Source: an uncultured bacterium (GTDB lineage: Bacteria; Cyanobacteriota; Vampirovibrionia; Gastranaerophilales; Gastranaerophilaceae). From it: a stretch of 64,000 nucleotides of DNA. Of the stretch, positions 47,301 to 56,485 are shown piece after piece. How positions within the stretch are numbered: the stretch's first letter is position 1; each line of letters begins with the position of its first letter. The notes under the pieces were generated by a model. That model saw only the letters and a list, made by a program, of their open reading frames with translations. It did no database searches and was not told where the DNA came from. The stretch lies in the NCBI GenBank assembly GCA_902780525.1, contig CACZFL010000012.1, forward strand, positions 16,835 through 80,834, written 5' to 3'. The position numbers and the translations under genes are program-made.

Positions 47301-50300
47301 AAATTTTGCGCCGACAGTTGCGCCATCAGTGAAGGTTACGCTGTTAATAGCATTTGTTAAATCATTAAGAGTAGCCGTATCTGATACAGTAATTGTTTCG
47401 GCTTGGGTTCCGTATATGTTATGAACGGTTACAGTTTGTACTGTATTTATTCCGAGGTCTCTGAGAGATGAGCTTCCTGTTGCGTTTGAAATTAATGTAT
47501 TTGATACAGCTTCAGAACTCATGAGAGATGCTGCAACAGTGGTTGTTTCATGACCTATTGTATTGGTCATATTTAGTCTTGTTGCTAGTTCACCTGTAAT
47601 GTAGCCGCTTGCAATTTTTAGTTTTCCGTTTGTGAATGTAGCGTTAGCATTTGGATTTGCATTGTTAATAGCTGCAACAAGTTCTTCGATTGTAGTATTT
47701 GCTGTTAGCAGAATATTTGTTGCATTTTCACCGTACTTATCATATAGGGTTACAGAGTAGTTATTTGTTTCGAGTAGCTCGCCGAGTTTTGTGTTTTTGT
47801 CTGCGTTTACGTTCGTGAAGTAATTAACTGCATCTGTTCCTGTAATTGTTTTAGCGACTTTATAACTGCCTGTTCCGTCGCCTCTTCCGAGTCCGATTTG
47901 TTCAGCGATGTTACCGGTTACGTATCCATCAGCAATTGATATAGCACCGTTTGTCAATTTAGCGTTATTTGATGAGCTCAGAGAGTTGATTCCGTTGAGG
48001 TAATCTCCTATTGTAGCTGAAGATTCGAGTGTAAATTCCCCGACTTTGTTACCGAACTTGTCAAACACTTCCTGTACACCTGCGGTACTGATACCGAGGT
48101 CAGCAAAAGAGGTAGAAGATGATATGTTAACTGTTGAGTAGTAAGTGATTTCGCTTGCACTTGTGAGCGAGATAGCTGTTGTTTTGAATCCTTGGTCTTC
48201 CATATTCAGACCTAAGTGTTCTGCGATAGCGCCTGTGAGGTATCCGTCGCTTAAGGAAATAACACCGCTTGAACTGATTTTTGCTTTTGCGTTTGAGTTG
48301 AGGTTGTTGATTTCAGTTAAGAAGTCGTTGAGTGAGTTTGTATTTCTGAGTGTGAACTCACCAAGCTTGTTGCCGTATTTGTCATACACAGCTGTTGTGC
48401 CTTCAGAAGCAGTGAATCCGAGTTCTGCGAGCGTATGAGCCGTAGTTGCGGTAACAACGGTGTTGTATGTAATTGCATTTGAACTTGTTTGTGTAAGAGC
48501 AACAGTCGAAGTTACAGTGTATGTACTTGAGCTGCTTCTTGCCTGCTGTTGAATAGCTGATTTTGTATTATCCTGAGCGTAAGTATTGTTTATGTGGATA
48601 ACGATATCCATTGTCTGAGACTGAGTTGTGGATACTGTTTTTCCTTTGCTGTTTACGTAAGACAGGTTGTTGAGCGTTGTGTTACGTCCGTTGAGGTAGG
48701 TGTAATCGATAGCGGTCGGGTTTGTGCCGCCGGTGTTTTTGTCTGCGTCTGCGCGGTAAATTACGTTGTAGCTGTAGGATGTACCGTAGGTCCCGTCTTC
48801 TTTCTTATCGCCCGTTAATTTCATGTAATTTTCGAGCGGATCGCTTACGTCATACAGGTAAGTATATTCGTTACCTATAATTTTCCACTTACCGTTTTCG
48901 GCGTTAACAGAGAAGGTTATTCCGTACTGACCTGTGTTTGCAGGTGCGCCGACCTGGCTGTACAGAGAGTTCAGTTTCTGGTTAACTTTTCTTTCAAAGC
49001 TGCCCAGTGTTTCTGATGTAGTCCAGGTTACGGTTATTGTTCTTGTAACATTTGTTGCAACGTTAAGACCATCTGTCTGGTTTTGAGCGAAGGTATTGTT
49101 GTTGTGTACAACGAAGGTCATTGTTTGTTCGCTGTTGATACTCAGGTTATGGAGTTTTGTATTACGTTCGTTGACATATGTGTATTCTTTTGCCGTATCG
49201 GCATTAGCGCGGTAATTGACGGTATAGCCGTAGGACTTGCCGTACGTACCGTTCTCTTTTGTATTAATCTTGACGTAATTTTTAAGTGCGGAGGAAACAT
49301 TTGATACGTAGGTATATTCGTTACCCGTAAATTCCAGGGTTCGGTCTGCTTCGTTTACTCTTACGTTTAGTGCATAATCAAACCCGTATGCAGTTTTCTG
49401 TGCATTAATAGAGGTGTTTATTCTGTTAATGAAGGTATCGAGTTGTTCGCCTGTCTGCCATGTTACGGTTATTGTGTGTGAAACGTTTGACGCTTTTGTC
49501 ATATCCGTTCCGAACGTGTGGTTATTGTGAAGTACGATATCAATAGTTTGTGCGCTGTTGATTGTCATATCACCGAGACGTGTTTCTCCGTTCAGGTAAG
49601 TAAGCAATCCTGTTTTGGTAGATTTTGCTTCATCAATCAGGTTATATGTTGAACTCTGGTAGTAAGCGGAATTCAGTTTGATGGTATTTTTCAAACCGTC
49701 CGTCATGCCTGATACGTAAGCAGTATTACTACCTTTGACTGTTATTTTACCTTTTGAAGCATCGTAAGATATTGTACAGCCGAAGGATTTTGCAGGCGTA
49801 GAGTTGTTGAACGCTGCAATAAACTGATCTAATGTTTGAGCAGTAGTCCATGTAACGGTATATGTATTGTTAGTGCCTGTAATCTTGTGCCCGTTAGCAG
49901 TTGTACAATCCTGAGCATAGGTATTGTTAACGTGTCCTACGAACGTTATAACCTGATTTGATGTAATATTGAGGTCACCTAATGTAGTTGCACCGTGAAG
50001 TGTGTGGTATAGAGTTGTGCCGGAACTTCCTGCATTTATGTATGTAATGGTTTTTGAACCGTAAGTGGCACCTAACTTCAACGGGTTTTTTGCGCCTGTG
50101 CTTGAGAGGTTGTATGAATAAATACTTTTGGAAGCAACGGATACTGTATGAGCAGAACCATTGAAGGTTACTGTGTATCCTGCATTTCTCAGCTGCTCCA
50201 TAAAGCCGCTGAGTGAAGTAGTTTTTTCCCAGGTAATGGTTGTATTAGCAACCTGTGTCGGGTCATACGCTGCAGTGTGCTTTGAAGATACAAAGTTTTG

Positions 50301-53300
50301 ATTTGAGCTGTATCCCATTCTTTCGAGGGTTGCACGGGTTACGTTGTTGTCTGTGATGTACTGTGTTTGGTTGCTTCCTGTACTCTTGTTTGTGTACTGA
50401 GTCCAGCTTGCGGTTGTCTGATAACTTGAAGCACTTGTTGAAAGTCCCAGTTTACTTGCCATTGTTGTATTAGCAACACCGCTTATGTAGTTTTTGCCTG
50501 AGCTTGCAATAGTAATTTTGCCGCCACTCAGGCTTGCAGCAAGACCGTTATTATTAAGTGTTGATATTACGGTATTCAGAGTTGTGTTACCGTTAAAGGA
50601 TGCTGTATTAGAATCGGAGCTTGAGCCCTGACCTTCAATATTGGAGGTGAAGCTCTTGACTTTGAACAGATTGCCTGTACTGTCAAAACCGAGTTCTTTT
50701 AATTTAGTCGCTCCGTCAGCGGTTTTGCTCCAGGCACCTGAACTGTAGCTTGCGCCGTTCCAATTGTATTTTGTACCGGATCCGACACTAAGACTGTATG
50801 CCAGACTGCCTGTTGAACCGCTGTCAAGTAACCAAGCTCCGCTTCCGCCTCCGGATGAACTCATTTTAACACCTGAACTGCTTCTCTCCATAGTAATACC
50901 ATAACCTGACAGTCGGGAGGCTATGGTTGCAAGTGTTTCGGTTGCAGTATAAGTAACATTCTTAGTTTCTGTTGTAATTACACCGGCACCGTTATCTTTA
51001 TACTTGAATAATCGTATTACACCGCCCTGCATACCGTAAGCACTAATTGCTTTGTTGCTCCATGCCCAGTCGTTCAAAGCTGTTGATTCAACCTTCCAAC
51101 TATTTTCATAGTGCGATGTGTCCTTAATTTTTGTCGTTGTGGTCGATATCGTTTGTGTGCTTGTCGTTGTAGTTGTAGTGGTACCGGTACTATTAACCGA
51201 TTTTGATCCATATAGTACATATACCCATCTTGTACTATTGGCAGCTACTTCTACATGTGTGATAACACAATTCATTTTGTCTCTATTTGTCGGGACAATA
51301 CATAAATTATCATCTTCATCTGTACTTGCATCTAGATTTAAACCATTTGACTTGAATAACGCATTTAAGGTCTTTGCGTCCTTAGATTTATCAGTGGTAA
51401 GAGTAACAGATATAGTCTTTGTGACACCTGTTCCTATACCATTATTACAGTTTTCTGCGGTAAAAGTCATTTTACCTGTTCTACAACCTCCTGCTCTTAA
51501 ATATTTATATCCGTAGCTTGCATCCTTACTATTTGTATTCCAAACACTATTATTATTAGCCATATCAAATCTTTCTAAATCATCATCATTAGAAGTATAT
51601 TTATAGATGGAATACGTAGATGTAGATGTACTTGTAGTTGTAGTTGTAGTTGTAACCGTGTAAGTAACTGTTTGAGTACTTGTAACCCATACAGAAACGT
51701 AGTGAGACGTATCATAAGAGTATTTACCTCCTGAACAAGAAGAGCTTGTCCAGATTGTTCTGGCAGAAGTACTGTAACCTGTATAATTGTTGTAATAACC
51801 ACCTGAGCAGGAGAAACTGATGGTAGAATTTGAGAACGAAGCGGAAGTTCCGGTCATAGCGTTTACATCATTGACGAATTGCTGGAATGTCTTGCCGGTG
51901 CTAACGACTCTTTGGTTTTGGTATGAACCGGAGCCTGACATAGCGTTGTATTTGTAGAGGTAAACATCATAGCTTGCGCCGAAGTCAGACATGAGTGAGT
52001 CAGCTTTTGCGTATGCAGTTAACGCAGAGCCTGTGTATGATTTACCGACAGTTGCAGTTTTGCTTGTGGTATTAGCACCTATTCCGAGGAAGTTAACCAT
52101 TGCGCCATCGATGTAGTAAGCGGAATTGGATTCAGAACATGTGATTGCGTTTCCGTTAGCCCCAATGCTAATTCCGTAGCTTGAAGTAGCGGCATTAAGA
52201 GCTGAAACGGTTGTTCCTGTTGTGCCGATGGTTTTAACTGTTGCATAGACCATGGAGTGAGAGTTACGGTTGTAGTATCTGTTTACTACATATACGTTTT
52301 TGTTAGATATGTTTTCCCAGCCGACGATGTCGGAAATTTTATCGGCATTATTAAGCCCTGCATAAGTGAGTATTCCTGTACTTGTTGCCGAAACAGCGTA
52401 AGTGTAGGTGACATCTTTTGTAGTAGTACCCATTCCGATAGCAGTTGGAATATCCCCTTTGATGTAGTAATTGTATTTACCGGAGAGACTAACAGCCCCG
52501 TTTGTAATGTTCATGGTCAAGTTATAATTGGCGAGTGTGTTCTTGAGGTCATTGAACGTGGTCGTAGAAGAGATGCTAAGCGTTTTGATAGCGACTTCGA
52601 CTTTGTTACCTGTTGAGTAGTCAATAGTAGACTGCATGATGGTGTAGTTTTTGTTCAGATTGTTCCAGGAGCCGTATAAGTGGTCATAGATTGTGTCACT
52701 GGCGTTAACGGTGTTGTAGATAGTGTTTGCACTGGTAACGGTAGTACCGATAGTGCTGGTAAGAGTAATAGTGTTGTTACCGAGTCCCATGTGGTTAGCC
52801 AGTGCCCCTTCGACCCAGTTACCGTTAGCAGAGTCGAGAGAGACTTTTCCGTTAGCGACAGAGCAGGAAATACCGTATGTAGCGAGTTTGTTGTTTAAGT
52901 CCGAGATTCTCCAGTTGTCACCTATTGTGAAAGAATCAACGGTATTTTTAACGGTAGCGTGAGTAGAGTAGTTATAACTCATGTTGTAAACCGTTATGGT
53001 TTTGTTTAATCCTGACCATTCGCTTGTTGTAAACATATTTCTGATTAGGTCATCATTGTCTGCTAGATATGATATTTCACTGGTTGATTTAGTTTGTTCA
53101 GCGCCTGTGGTCCAGTTTTGGGTAATTGAATCGTATCTGACTCCGTAGTGGTCTGGGATTCTGCCTTCGATGTAGTATAGGTTGTTGTTGTGAGCAGATG
53201 CTTGTGTAGAATCGAAGGTAAGCACACCGTCGGATATACCAAGCGTGATTCCCCAAGGGGATAGTTTGTTAGCGAGGTCAGCGAAAGTAGTGTTAGTGTT

Positions 53301-56180
53301 GATGGTAATAGTAGTTGCGGTAGTAATAACGGTTTGGTGAGTAGAGTGATTGAGTTCAGCGTGCATAACTGAGATAACGTTGCCTGCGTATGTGTTACCG
53401 GCGCTGTTTTTGTAGTTGCTGAGGTTAGCCCATTGTGTAGCAGTGAATGTATCAGATATGTAGTCAGTGGACTTTATAACATAGTTAACTACACCTGTTG
53501 ATTCTGTTGCGGCATTACCGGTAGTCCAGTAGTTGGTAATGGTATCGTACGTAATACCGAAGTGCTGTATCATGCTAGTGGTCCCGTTGGAGCTTGTGGT
53601 TCTGGCTTGCAGTACAGTAACACCATTTTGAATAGATATATTTTGGAAAACGTCTTCAACCAGGTAGTTAGATTTTGATGAATCTAATGTTAAAACACCG
53701 CTGTTCATCGAAAGTGTTATATCGTAAGGAGCAAGTGCGTCGCGTAAATCATTAAATGTCGTATCGGTAGTAATCGTTATATCGGTTAACTTCGTCTGAA
53801 TTGTAACATGATATACAGAGTTCCCGTCACCGCCGTTTACGTGGTCAACATTACTTGAATAAACTGAAATAACTTTGTTAACCTTGTTCCACTGTGCAGA
53901 TGTAAACGTGTCTGAAATGTAGTCGGTCATCTTTGCCGCATACGTTACAGAGCCGGTGGAAACGGTTTCTTCCAAACCTGTCGTCCAGGATTGTGCATAT
54001 GTGCTGATACCAAGTCCGAGGTCTGTAACAGCTTTACCTTCGATATGGAAATTTTCGTTTGAATCAATAGTGATTGTGCCGTTATTGTTGATTATAAACG
54101 TTGCTGTCTTATCAACCTCAGTTGTGTACCATTTTGCCAAATCTTCTAATGTAGAACCGACAGTAATTGTTCTTACAGTGCCATCAGCGTTCATAGTAGT
54201 TTTGCTTTCAATGATGGTGAAGGTTTTGTAAAGAGTTTGAATTGTGTGCTGATAAGTTCCCGCATTTTCTACATAGTTGCCCTCTGCTCCGTCCGGATGA
54301 TTGACTGAGTTTTTACCTGAGGTGTGATCGACAGTAATGCTGTATGCTTTTATAACTTTGTCGTTAGCGGAGTATGTAGCCCAGCCGTTGTCCCATAATA
54401 CATCTGATAAGTGGTCAGTTGACCTTACTCTGTATGAAATAGTGCTGTTACTTGAAGTAGTTGATGAACCCTGTGTCCATGTGTATGTTTCTGTGTGTCC
54501 GCCTATTCCCAGGTATTCTGCTATCTTGCCTTCAAAATAGAAACAGTCGTTTGAATCTATGAATATCTGTCCGTTGTCATTAAATGTGAATGTTGCAGTC
54601 GGGTCAATTGATTTGTACCAGTTAGCAATGTCCTGGAATTGTGTACCTTTCTGTACCGAACCGTCTGCAGCTATCTCGTTCTTTTCAACAACTCTGTATG
54701 TATAAGTCTGGTCTGTTCCATAGCGGTCTGTATGTGTAACCGTAAGAACTTTGTCAGCCTCTTTGTAGCTGTCCCATACATCCCACAAACAGTCTGAAAT
54801 CCAGTCTGTTGCACTTGCTACGTATGAAATCATTGCTGTTGAAGTTGTTGTCTCCCCTGTCTTTATTGTCGTTACAGATGTCTGTTCTGTATTTACCCCA
54901 AGGTTTTCTGCAATTGCGCCACCAATGATATTTCCGTTTACAGATTCAAACGAAATAACATTGTTATTAAGCTTTCCTTCTATGCCATACATACCCAGTG
55001 CTTCAAATAAATCGTCAACAGTTGAATCTTTTGTTAATGTGTTAATCTCTGCTATTTGATTATTATGTACGTCATAAACTTTTAATGTGTCTGAAGTATT
55101 AACAATACCGCCAATCTCATCCATTGTAGAAGTGTATTCTGCATTTCTTATTTCAGTAGAGAATACACCTATTGTAGAGGAAGCTTTTGTATCTGTTTTG
55201 TGTGACTGGTCATCAATTACAATTCCCAGTTGTTCTGCGAGTGAACCTGAAAGCAAATATCCGCTTCTTGTTTCAATAGAGATTACGCCATCGGCATCAA
55301 ACGAAGCAAATAAACCGTAACCCTCTAATACATTAAAGAAGTCACGGAAACTTCCGTCAATATCAGCTGATAACAGAATTGTATCACCGGCTTCGTTTGT
55401 GACAGCAAACTCACCTTTGGTTACTCCAAAGAGGCTCATTTTTGCTTCTTCAGTGGCTTTAATAATGAATGTATCCATGTAGCTCAGTTCAAGCTCGTCG
55501 CTTGAATATCCTGAGTTTACATCTTCAAGGAAGAATGCCTGTTTAATACCCGTGTTATCAATCCCATCCCCGTCAAGGTCATCGTTGATGTCTTCGACAC
55601 TCAGATTGATTGAGAAATATCCCATTTGACTGTCGTAACTTGCATCAACGCCAATTTTGTTTAATTTCTCGATCAAAGAACCGATAGTATCATTACTCTG
55701 TAAAGTAATAATCCTTTCAACTCCACCGACCGTAAATCCAACGTTCCCCGTTCCAATCCCTATACTGCTTAAAAGCGAGTTATGTGTAGCTATGTTTTCT
55801 GTAGTAGATATGATATTTGTGAAGAATACGCTTGAAGCCTGCGTTTCTGTTGCAACCTGGTCAACAAAAACTTCGTAGTTATCCTGTTGTGCTTCTGTTG
55901 TGACTGAAGCTGTAACAACATTGGCATTTGATGTTTCTACCAAGTTCTGTACAAATAAATCAAATGATGCAATCCCTAAATTCGATTGAGTTACGGTAGA
56001 TATAACACTCTTAAAAGACGAGAAGAAACTTTTGACATTGTCAAGGATACTGGTTGTTGCAACCAGTATTTCTTTTTTGTTCTCCATGGAAGTGACGTTT
56101 GCCTGCTTCATTTTGACAAGTGCGTCAACCCATGCTGATGTATCTATTCCGGACGCCGGTCCGCTGAAAGATATTGTCAT
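41358..56180 (-). CDS. Giant FliD-family protein (4940 residues)
   Basis: The start (MTISFSGPASGIDTSAWVDA) and the last ~230 residues (IKGLTINVKGMSAGEATILS; VIDAYNALIDNINGALSSK; AIEKYRERLEKKYMSMNILN) are FliD_N and FliD_C. Between them lie about 33 beta-rich units by eye, each ending in a motif like ISIxSxxGxYixGxIAexLGL. Sub-families are evident: IAEYLGIG type (early), GNEYTY type, DGYLTGAIAEHLGL type, and SNDGxxYIK type (late). Around residues 1440-1720 the pattern breaks into Thr-rich tracts and a Cys-containing insert (SCSGGYYNNYTG; GGCRTGKMTFTAENCNN). Ser, Thr, Asn and Gly dominate. GAGG precedes the ATG. The predicted mass exceeds 500 kDa. A surface adhesin or modified filament cap is the best guess. 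Confidence 0.88.
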   Translation of the reverse strand: MTISFSGPASGIDTSAWVDALVKMKQANVTSMENKKEILVATTSILDNVKSFFSSFKSVISTVTQSNLGIASFDLFVQNLVETSNANVVTASVTTEAQQDNYEVFVDQVATETQASSVFFTNIISTTENIATHNSLLSSIGIGTGNVGFTVGGVERIITLQSNDTIGSLIEKLNKIGVDASYDSQMGYFSINLSVEDINDDLDGDGIDNTGIKQAFFLEDVNSGYSSDELELSYMDTFIIKATEEAKMSLFGVTKGEFAVTNEAGDTILLSADIDGSFRDFFNVLEGYGLFASFDADGVISIETRSGYLLSGSLAEQLGIVIDDQSHKTDTKASSTIGVFSTEIRNAEYTSTMDEIGGIVNTSDTLKVYDVHNNQIAEINTLTKDSTVDDLFEALGMYGIEGKLNNNVISFESVNGNIIGGAIAENLGVNTEQTSVTTIKTGETTTSTAMISYVASATDWISDCLWDVWDSYKEADKVLTVTHTDRYGTDQTYTYRVVEKNEIAADGSVQKGTQFQDIANWYKSIDPTATFTFNDNGQIFIDSNDCFYFEGKIAEYLGIGGHTETYTWTQGSSTTSSNSTISYRVRSTDHLSDVLWDNGWATYSANDKVIKAYSITVDHTSGKNSVNHPDGAEGNYVENAGTYQHTIQTLYKTFTIIESKTTMNADGTVRTITVGSTLEDLAKWYTTEVDKTATFIINNNGTITIDSNENFHIEGKAVTDLGLGISTYAQSWTTGLEETVSTGSVTYAAKMTDYISDTFTSAQWNKVNKVISVYSSNVDHVNGGDGNSVYHVTIQTKLTDITITTDTTFNDLRDALAPYDITLSMNSGVLTLDSSKSNYLVEDVFQNISIQNGVTVLQARTTSSNGTTSMIQHFGITYDTITNYWTTGNAATESTGVVNYVIKSTDYISDTFTATQWANLSNYKNSAGNTYAGNVISVMHAELNHSTHQTVITTATTITINTNTTFADLANKLSPWGITLGISDGVLTFDSTQASAHNNNLYYIEGRIPDHYGVRYDSITQNWTTGAEQTKSTSEISYLADNDDLIRNMFTTSEWSGLNKTITVYNMSYNYSTHATVKNTVDSFTIGDNWRISDLNNKLATYGISCSVANGKVSLDSANGNWVEGALANHMGLGNNTITLTSTIGTTVTSANTIYNTVNASDTIYDHLYGSWNNLNKNYTIMQSTIDYSTGNKVEVAIKTLSISSTTTFNDLKNTLANYNLTMNITNGAVSLSGKYNYYIKGDIPTAIGMGTTTKDVTYTYAVSATSTGILTYAGLNNADKISDIVGWENISNKNVYVVNRYYNRNSHSMVYATVKTIGTTGTTVSALNAATSSYGISIGANGNAITCSESNSAYYIDGAMVNFLGIGANTTSKTATVGKSYTGSALTAYAKADSLMSDFGASYDVYLYKYNAMSGSGSYQNQRVVSTGKTFQQFVNDVNAMTGTSASFSNSTISFSCSGGYYNNYTGYSTSARTIWTSSSCSGGKYSYDTSHYVSVWVTSTQTVTYTVTTTTTTTSTSTSTYSIYKYTSNDDDLERFDMANNNSVWNTNSKDASYGYKYLRAGGCRTGKMTFTAENCNNGIGTGVTKTISVTLTTDKSKDAKTLNALFKSNGLNLDASTDEDDNLCIVPTNRDKMNCVITHVEVAANSTRWVYVLYGSKSVNSTGTTTTTTTSTQTISTTTTKIKDTSHYENSWKVESTALNDWAWSNKAISAYGMQGGVIRLFKYKDNGAGVITTETKNVTYTATETLATIASRLSGYGITMERSSSGVKMSSSGGGSGAWLLDSGSTGSLAYSLSVGSGTKYNWNGASYSSGAWSKTADGATKLKELGFDSTGNLFKVKSFTSNIEGQGSSSDSNTASFNGNTTLNTVISTLNNNGLAASLSGGKITIASSGKNYISGVANTTMASKLGLSTSASSYQTTASWTQYTNKSTGSNQTQYITDNNVTRATLERMGYSSNQNFVSSKHTAAYDPTQVANTTITWEKTTSLSGFMEQLRNAGYTVTFNGSAHTVSVASKSIYSYNLSSTGAKNPLKLGATYGSKTITYINAGSSGTTLYHTLHGATTLGDLNITSNQVITFVGHVNNTYAQDCTTANGHKITGTNNTYTVTWTTAQTLDQFIAAFNNSTPAKSFGCTISYDASKGKITVKGSNTAYVSGMTDGLKNTIKLNSAYYQSSTYNLIDEAKSTKTGLLTYLNGETRLGDMTINSAQTIDIVLHNNHTFGTDMTKASNVSHTITVTWQTGEQLDTFINRINTSINAQKTAYGFDYALNVRVNEADRTLEFTGNEYTYVSNVSSALKNYVKINTKENGTYGKSYGYTVNYRANADTAKEYTYVNERNTKLHNLSINSEQTMTFVVHNNNTFAQNQTDGLNVATNVTRTITVTWTTSETLGSFERKVNQKLNSLYSQVGAPANTGQYGITFSVNAENGKWKIIGNEYTYLYDVSDPLENYMKLTGDKKEDGTYGTSYSYNVIYRADADKNTGGTNPTAIDYTYLNGRNTTLNNLSYVNSKGKTVSTTQSQTMDIVIHINNTYAQDNTKSAIQQQARSSSSTYTVTSTVALTQTSSNAITYNTVVTATTAHTLAELGFTASEGTTAVYDKYGNKLGEFTLRNTNSLNDFLTEINNLNSNAKAKISSSGVISLSDGYLTGAIAEHLGLNMEDQGFKTTAISLTSASEITYYSTVNISSSTSFADLGISTAGVQEVFDKFGNKVGEFTLESSATIGDYLNGINSLSSSNNAKLTNGAISIADGYVTGNIAEQIGLGRGDGTGSYKVAKTITGTDAVNYFTNVNADKNTKLGELLETNNYSVTLYDKYGENATNILLTANTTIEELVAAINNANPNANATFTNGKLKIASGYITGELATRLNMTNTIGHETTTVAASLMSSEAVSNTLISNATGSSSLRDLGINTVQTVTVHNIYGTQAETITVSDTATLNDLTNAINSVTFTDGATVGAKFENGVLSLASGYIEGDINNVLNMSDHTTIAVRTEAMVVTSSEGLFYKTSENATAQTALSTFGINSAEEVVVHDRYGNISGTINVSSTTTIGELRDAINNFQFTNGSSPVATLGANGDTENLLRITNGYISGNVATALNLTNYNYDSEVNITNITITSTATMTCTNGTTATANSTMYELGITGDFTFTLTNGQKVTIKSSNTSTGNSDTIAQMITKLNEKGLNCKFEDGKMYFGSDGEVNINSVTGYTKYFKVASKLQTYTSQTIKLQGTTGTLAYETLHGIDEKEGVTFGDIGMNNTTNFKYYDVSEGTIKQVDTTKSTVIEDAFEEAGFSLSVDPQGRVSIISTNGNYLTEGTANYFKNGFKINVGEGKSYGDVNYTLHDSATQTLQTVRTVTLDENTTLGDFGIIQAATIMYYDGSSTKSIGIYSGDSIMSRLRELESKGFSVDLVDGKVSIESNDGKHYIKSFTDNLSGLLRITTGEGNSYNNVPHDTYSTGSSTVTYNLPQTINENTKLSDLGLSRATITIAETTTQLLYGNDNILQRLRDFGFDVNVNNVGVVSISSSDPGHYISFMSKGLQEALNISIGENNSWDWYTFEKFSSTTSNQLLTESSLIFNSNSKLTDFGVNQNATIVYSKTGTTLVTMTISTSESIMNKLSTLKNNGFNVTLSNGKISISSSNGTSYIKEMSADLANILNISTGDGESYEISHLFSSTNTAARKATLNSTINENTTLANLGVTSNATITTNNGTIVIGKNDKLLAKLRNAGLGVSIVNGRLSITGDDTTYIKKLSNNIKNALKVEVGEGKTYRTIVDEVVTDGDISGVTRTITVTWTYGTLGTEDTDAKPETMNQFIADINRSLAQATTQYKAMFNLSEDFTLSSYVDGDGKFHFTGDEYTYVSRVDDFLANALKIKSATKEGHSYGKSYSYNIQYANNSNNKTQYTYTNYDNMRLQNFDTYTDQYITIVTHNNTTFAADATDDRVVKNGTILRDETTTTYVITWTAGSTGHTLTGTNSYNNNSNAITDGETFQEFVYQLEHFGTLNQLATEASAVLGNDIYKINVTINADKTISLVGNEYTYILGISDGLQKDFRIQNSKGEGFYYNKYDYDIRFNNDGYTKQNTTLLNYDTRLDNLGITADMTMTLETPEGGKSIIFDHDTTMQEIRNRLFNDYGIEVTIEDKTGRISFTPTLIDEGYYIVGMDTELKNGLKLITGEKGTYTLDSEQIIATNKAGVYTTTTYHGVTTTGGTYETTTENNYDNTASRNLRFEDTDNVIKASTRISRLNGYDNGNGNITVHYADGLEQNISIRESMTLGQLNDILKDYGVTSEILAGGRVTFQSNDGTYLKSAEGGSNLLSILNMSDFSIKTEGDTIITSKTLQYKEEKEFRYFASEETTLSSFADGLLEANGVITFSQNGTYKSVTLTSDDTFATLIQKFKDKGLNAKIESGKLSVSSGFDTFSIIEEATTSNLSAIINLTEKIDLGGYAMTNRSKTIMSTTTITDTKSLSVVNFADENTTLDTFGIFGGSLSIYADGKKAGIQVSGTDTIRTLQNKFRTALGQDVNGSDEENLTLRFEDGYLKVSQKDTNLIVGSNEDTSNFGAITGIFTNNGVAESTRQFFKANENTKVTEAGIFRNGVVTTGDFVIGDATITIDETTTLGELASQINTNPDTNVNAYWDSIDGELRIVSNNTGNFFINFESGSSNLTDILGFTKTSHDEATGTATTTINTDVQKQGKNARVRINGAAYTSVSNTLGSDVTSIKGLTINVKGMSAGEATILSVKRDVQSLALAVSDVIDAYNALIDNINGALSSKSELKNDSELKRLRNQIKSIMTGTNKNSSIFKNILSIGIVTNTADPTNLSVGSGIYKLSLDNEKFAKAFEADSDSVRTLLIGRVDDEGNLIEEGILTKLEALIDEAVENAGGYFERTEESFERQINRLDNKIAKGNDAIEKYRERLEKKYMSMNILNSNIQTQYQVYFN

Positions 56181-56485
56181 AAGACCTCACGCTTAATAAT
56201 TCGCTAATCTTATTTTTTAATACTTATCATCACTGATTTCGTATTAGGGGTAAGTTTTACAAATCATTTGTTAATTAAGACAAAATACCATAACTACATC
56301 TTTATTATATCATATTTATTTCATTTTTCAAGACTTTTTTTATATATTTTTCTTAATAAATCTTAATAAAATTTGGTAAATTTTTTACTCGGATTATTTT
56401 ACTCATTCAGGGCAATAATACATTGTTTAAAAAGTTCTTGTATTTGTTACTTGTTTAAAGTAAACTACACGTACGGGGAATTTTT
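56181..56485. other. Divergent intergenic region between the giant FliD-like gene and the glycosyltransferase
   Basis: This 305-base, very AT-rich stretch contains the sigma-70-like promoter for the FliD-like pair and a GGGGTAA motif near 56247. I see no gene and cannot place the plus-strand promoter with confidence. Confidence 0.55.
56304..56331 (-). promoter_or_regulatory. Sigma-70-like promoter of the FliD-like gene pair
   Basis: Minus strand: TTGAAA (56331-56326), a 16-base spacer and TATAAT (56309-56304). It implies a leader of about 115 bases before the giant gene. No sigma-28 match is seen here. Confidence 0.62.

Noticed and set aside
41381..55878. Many open frames of 60-160 codons on the plus strand opposite the FliD-like genes
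   Set aside because: They are shadows of the Thr/Ser/Val-rich minus-strand frame (GTT/ACA-type codons read open on the other strand). None has a ribosome binding site or a recognisable domain.
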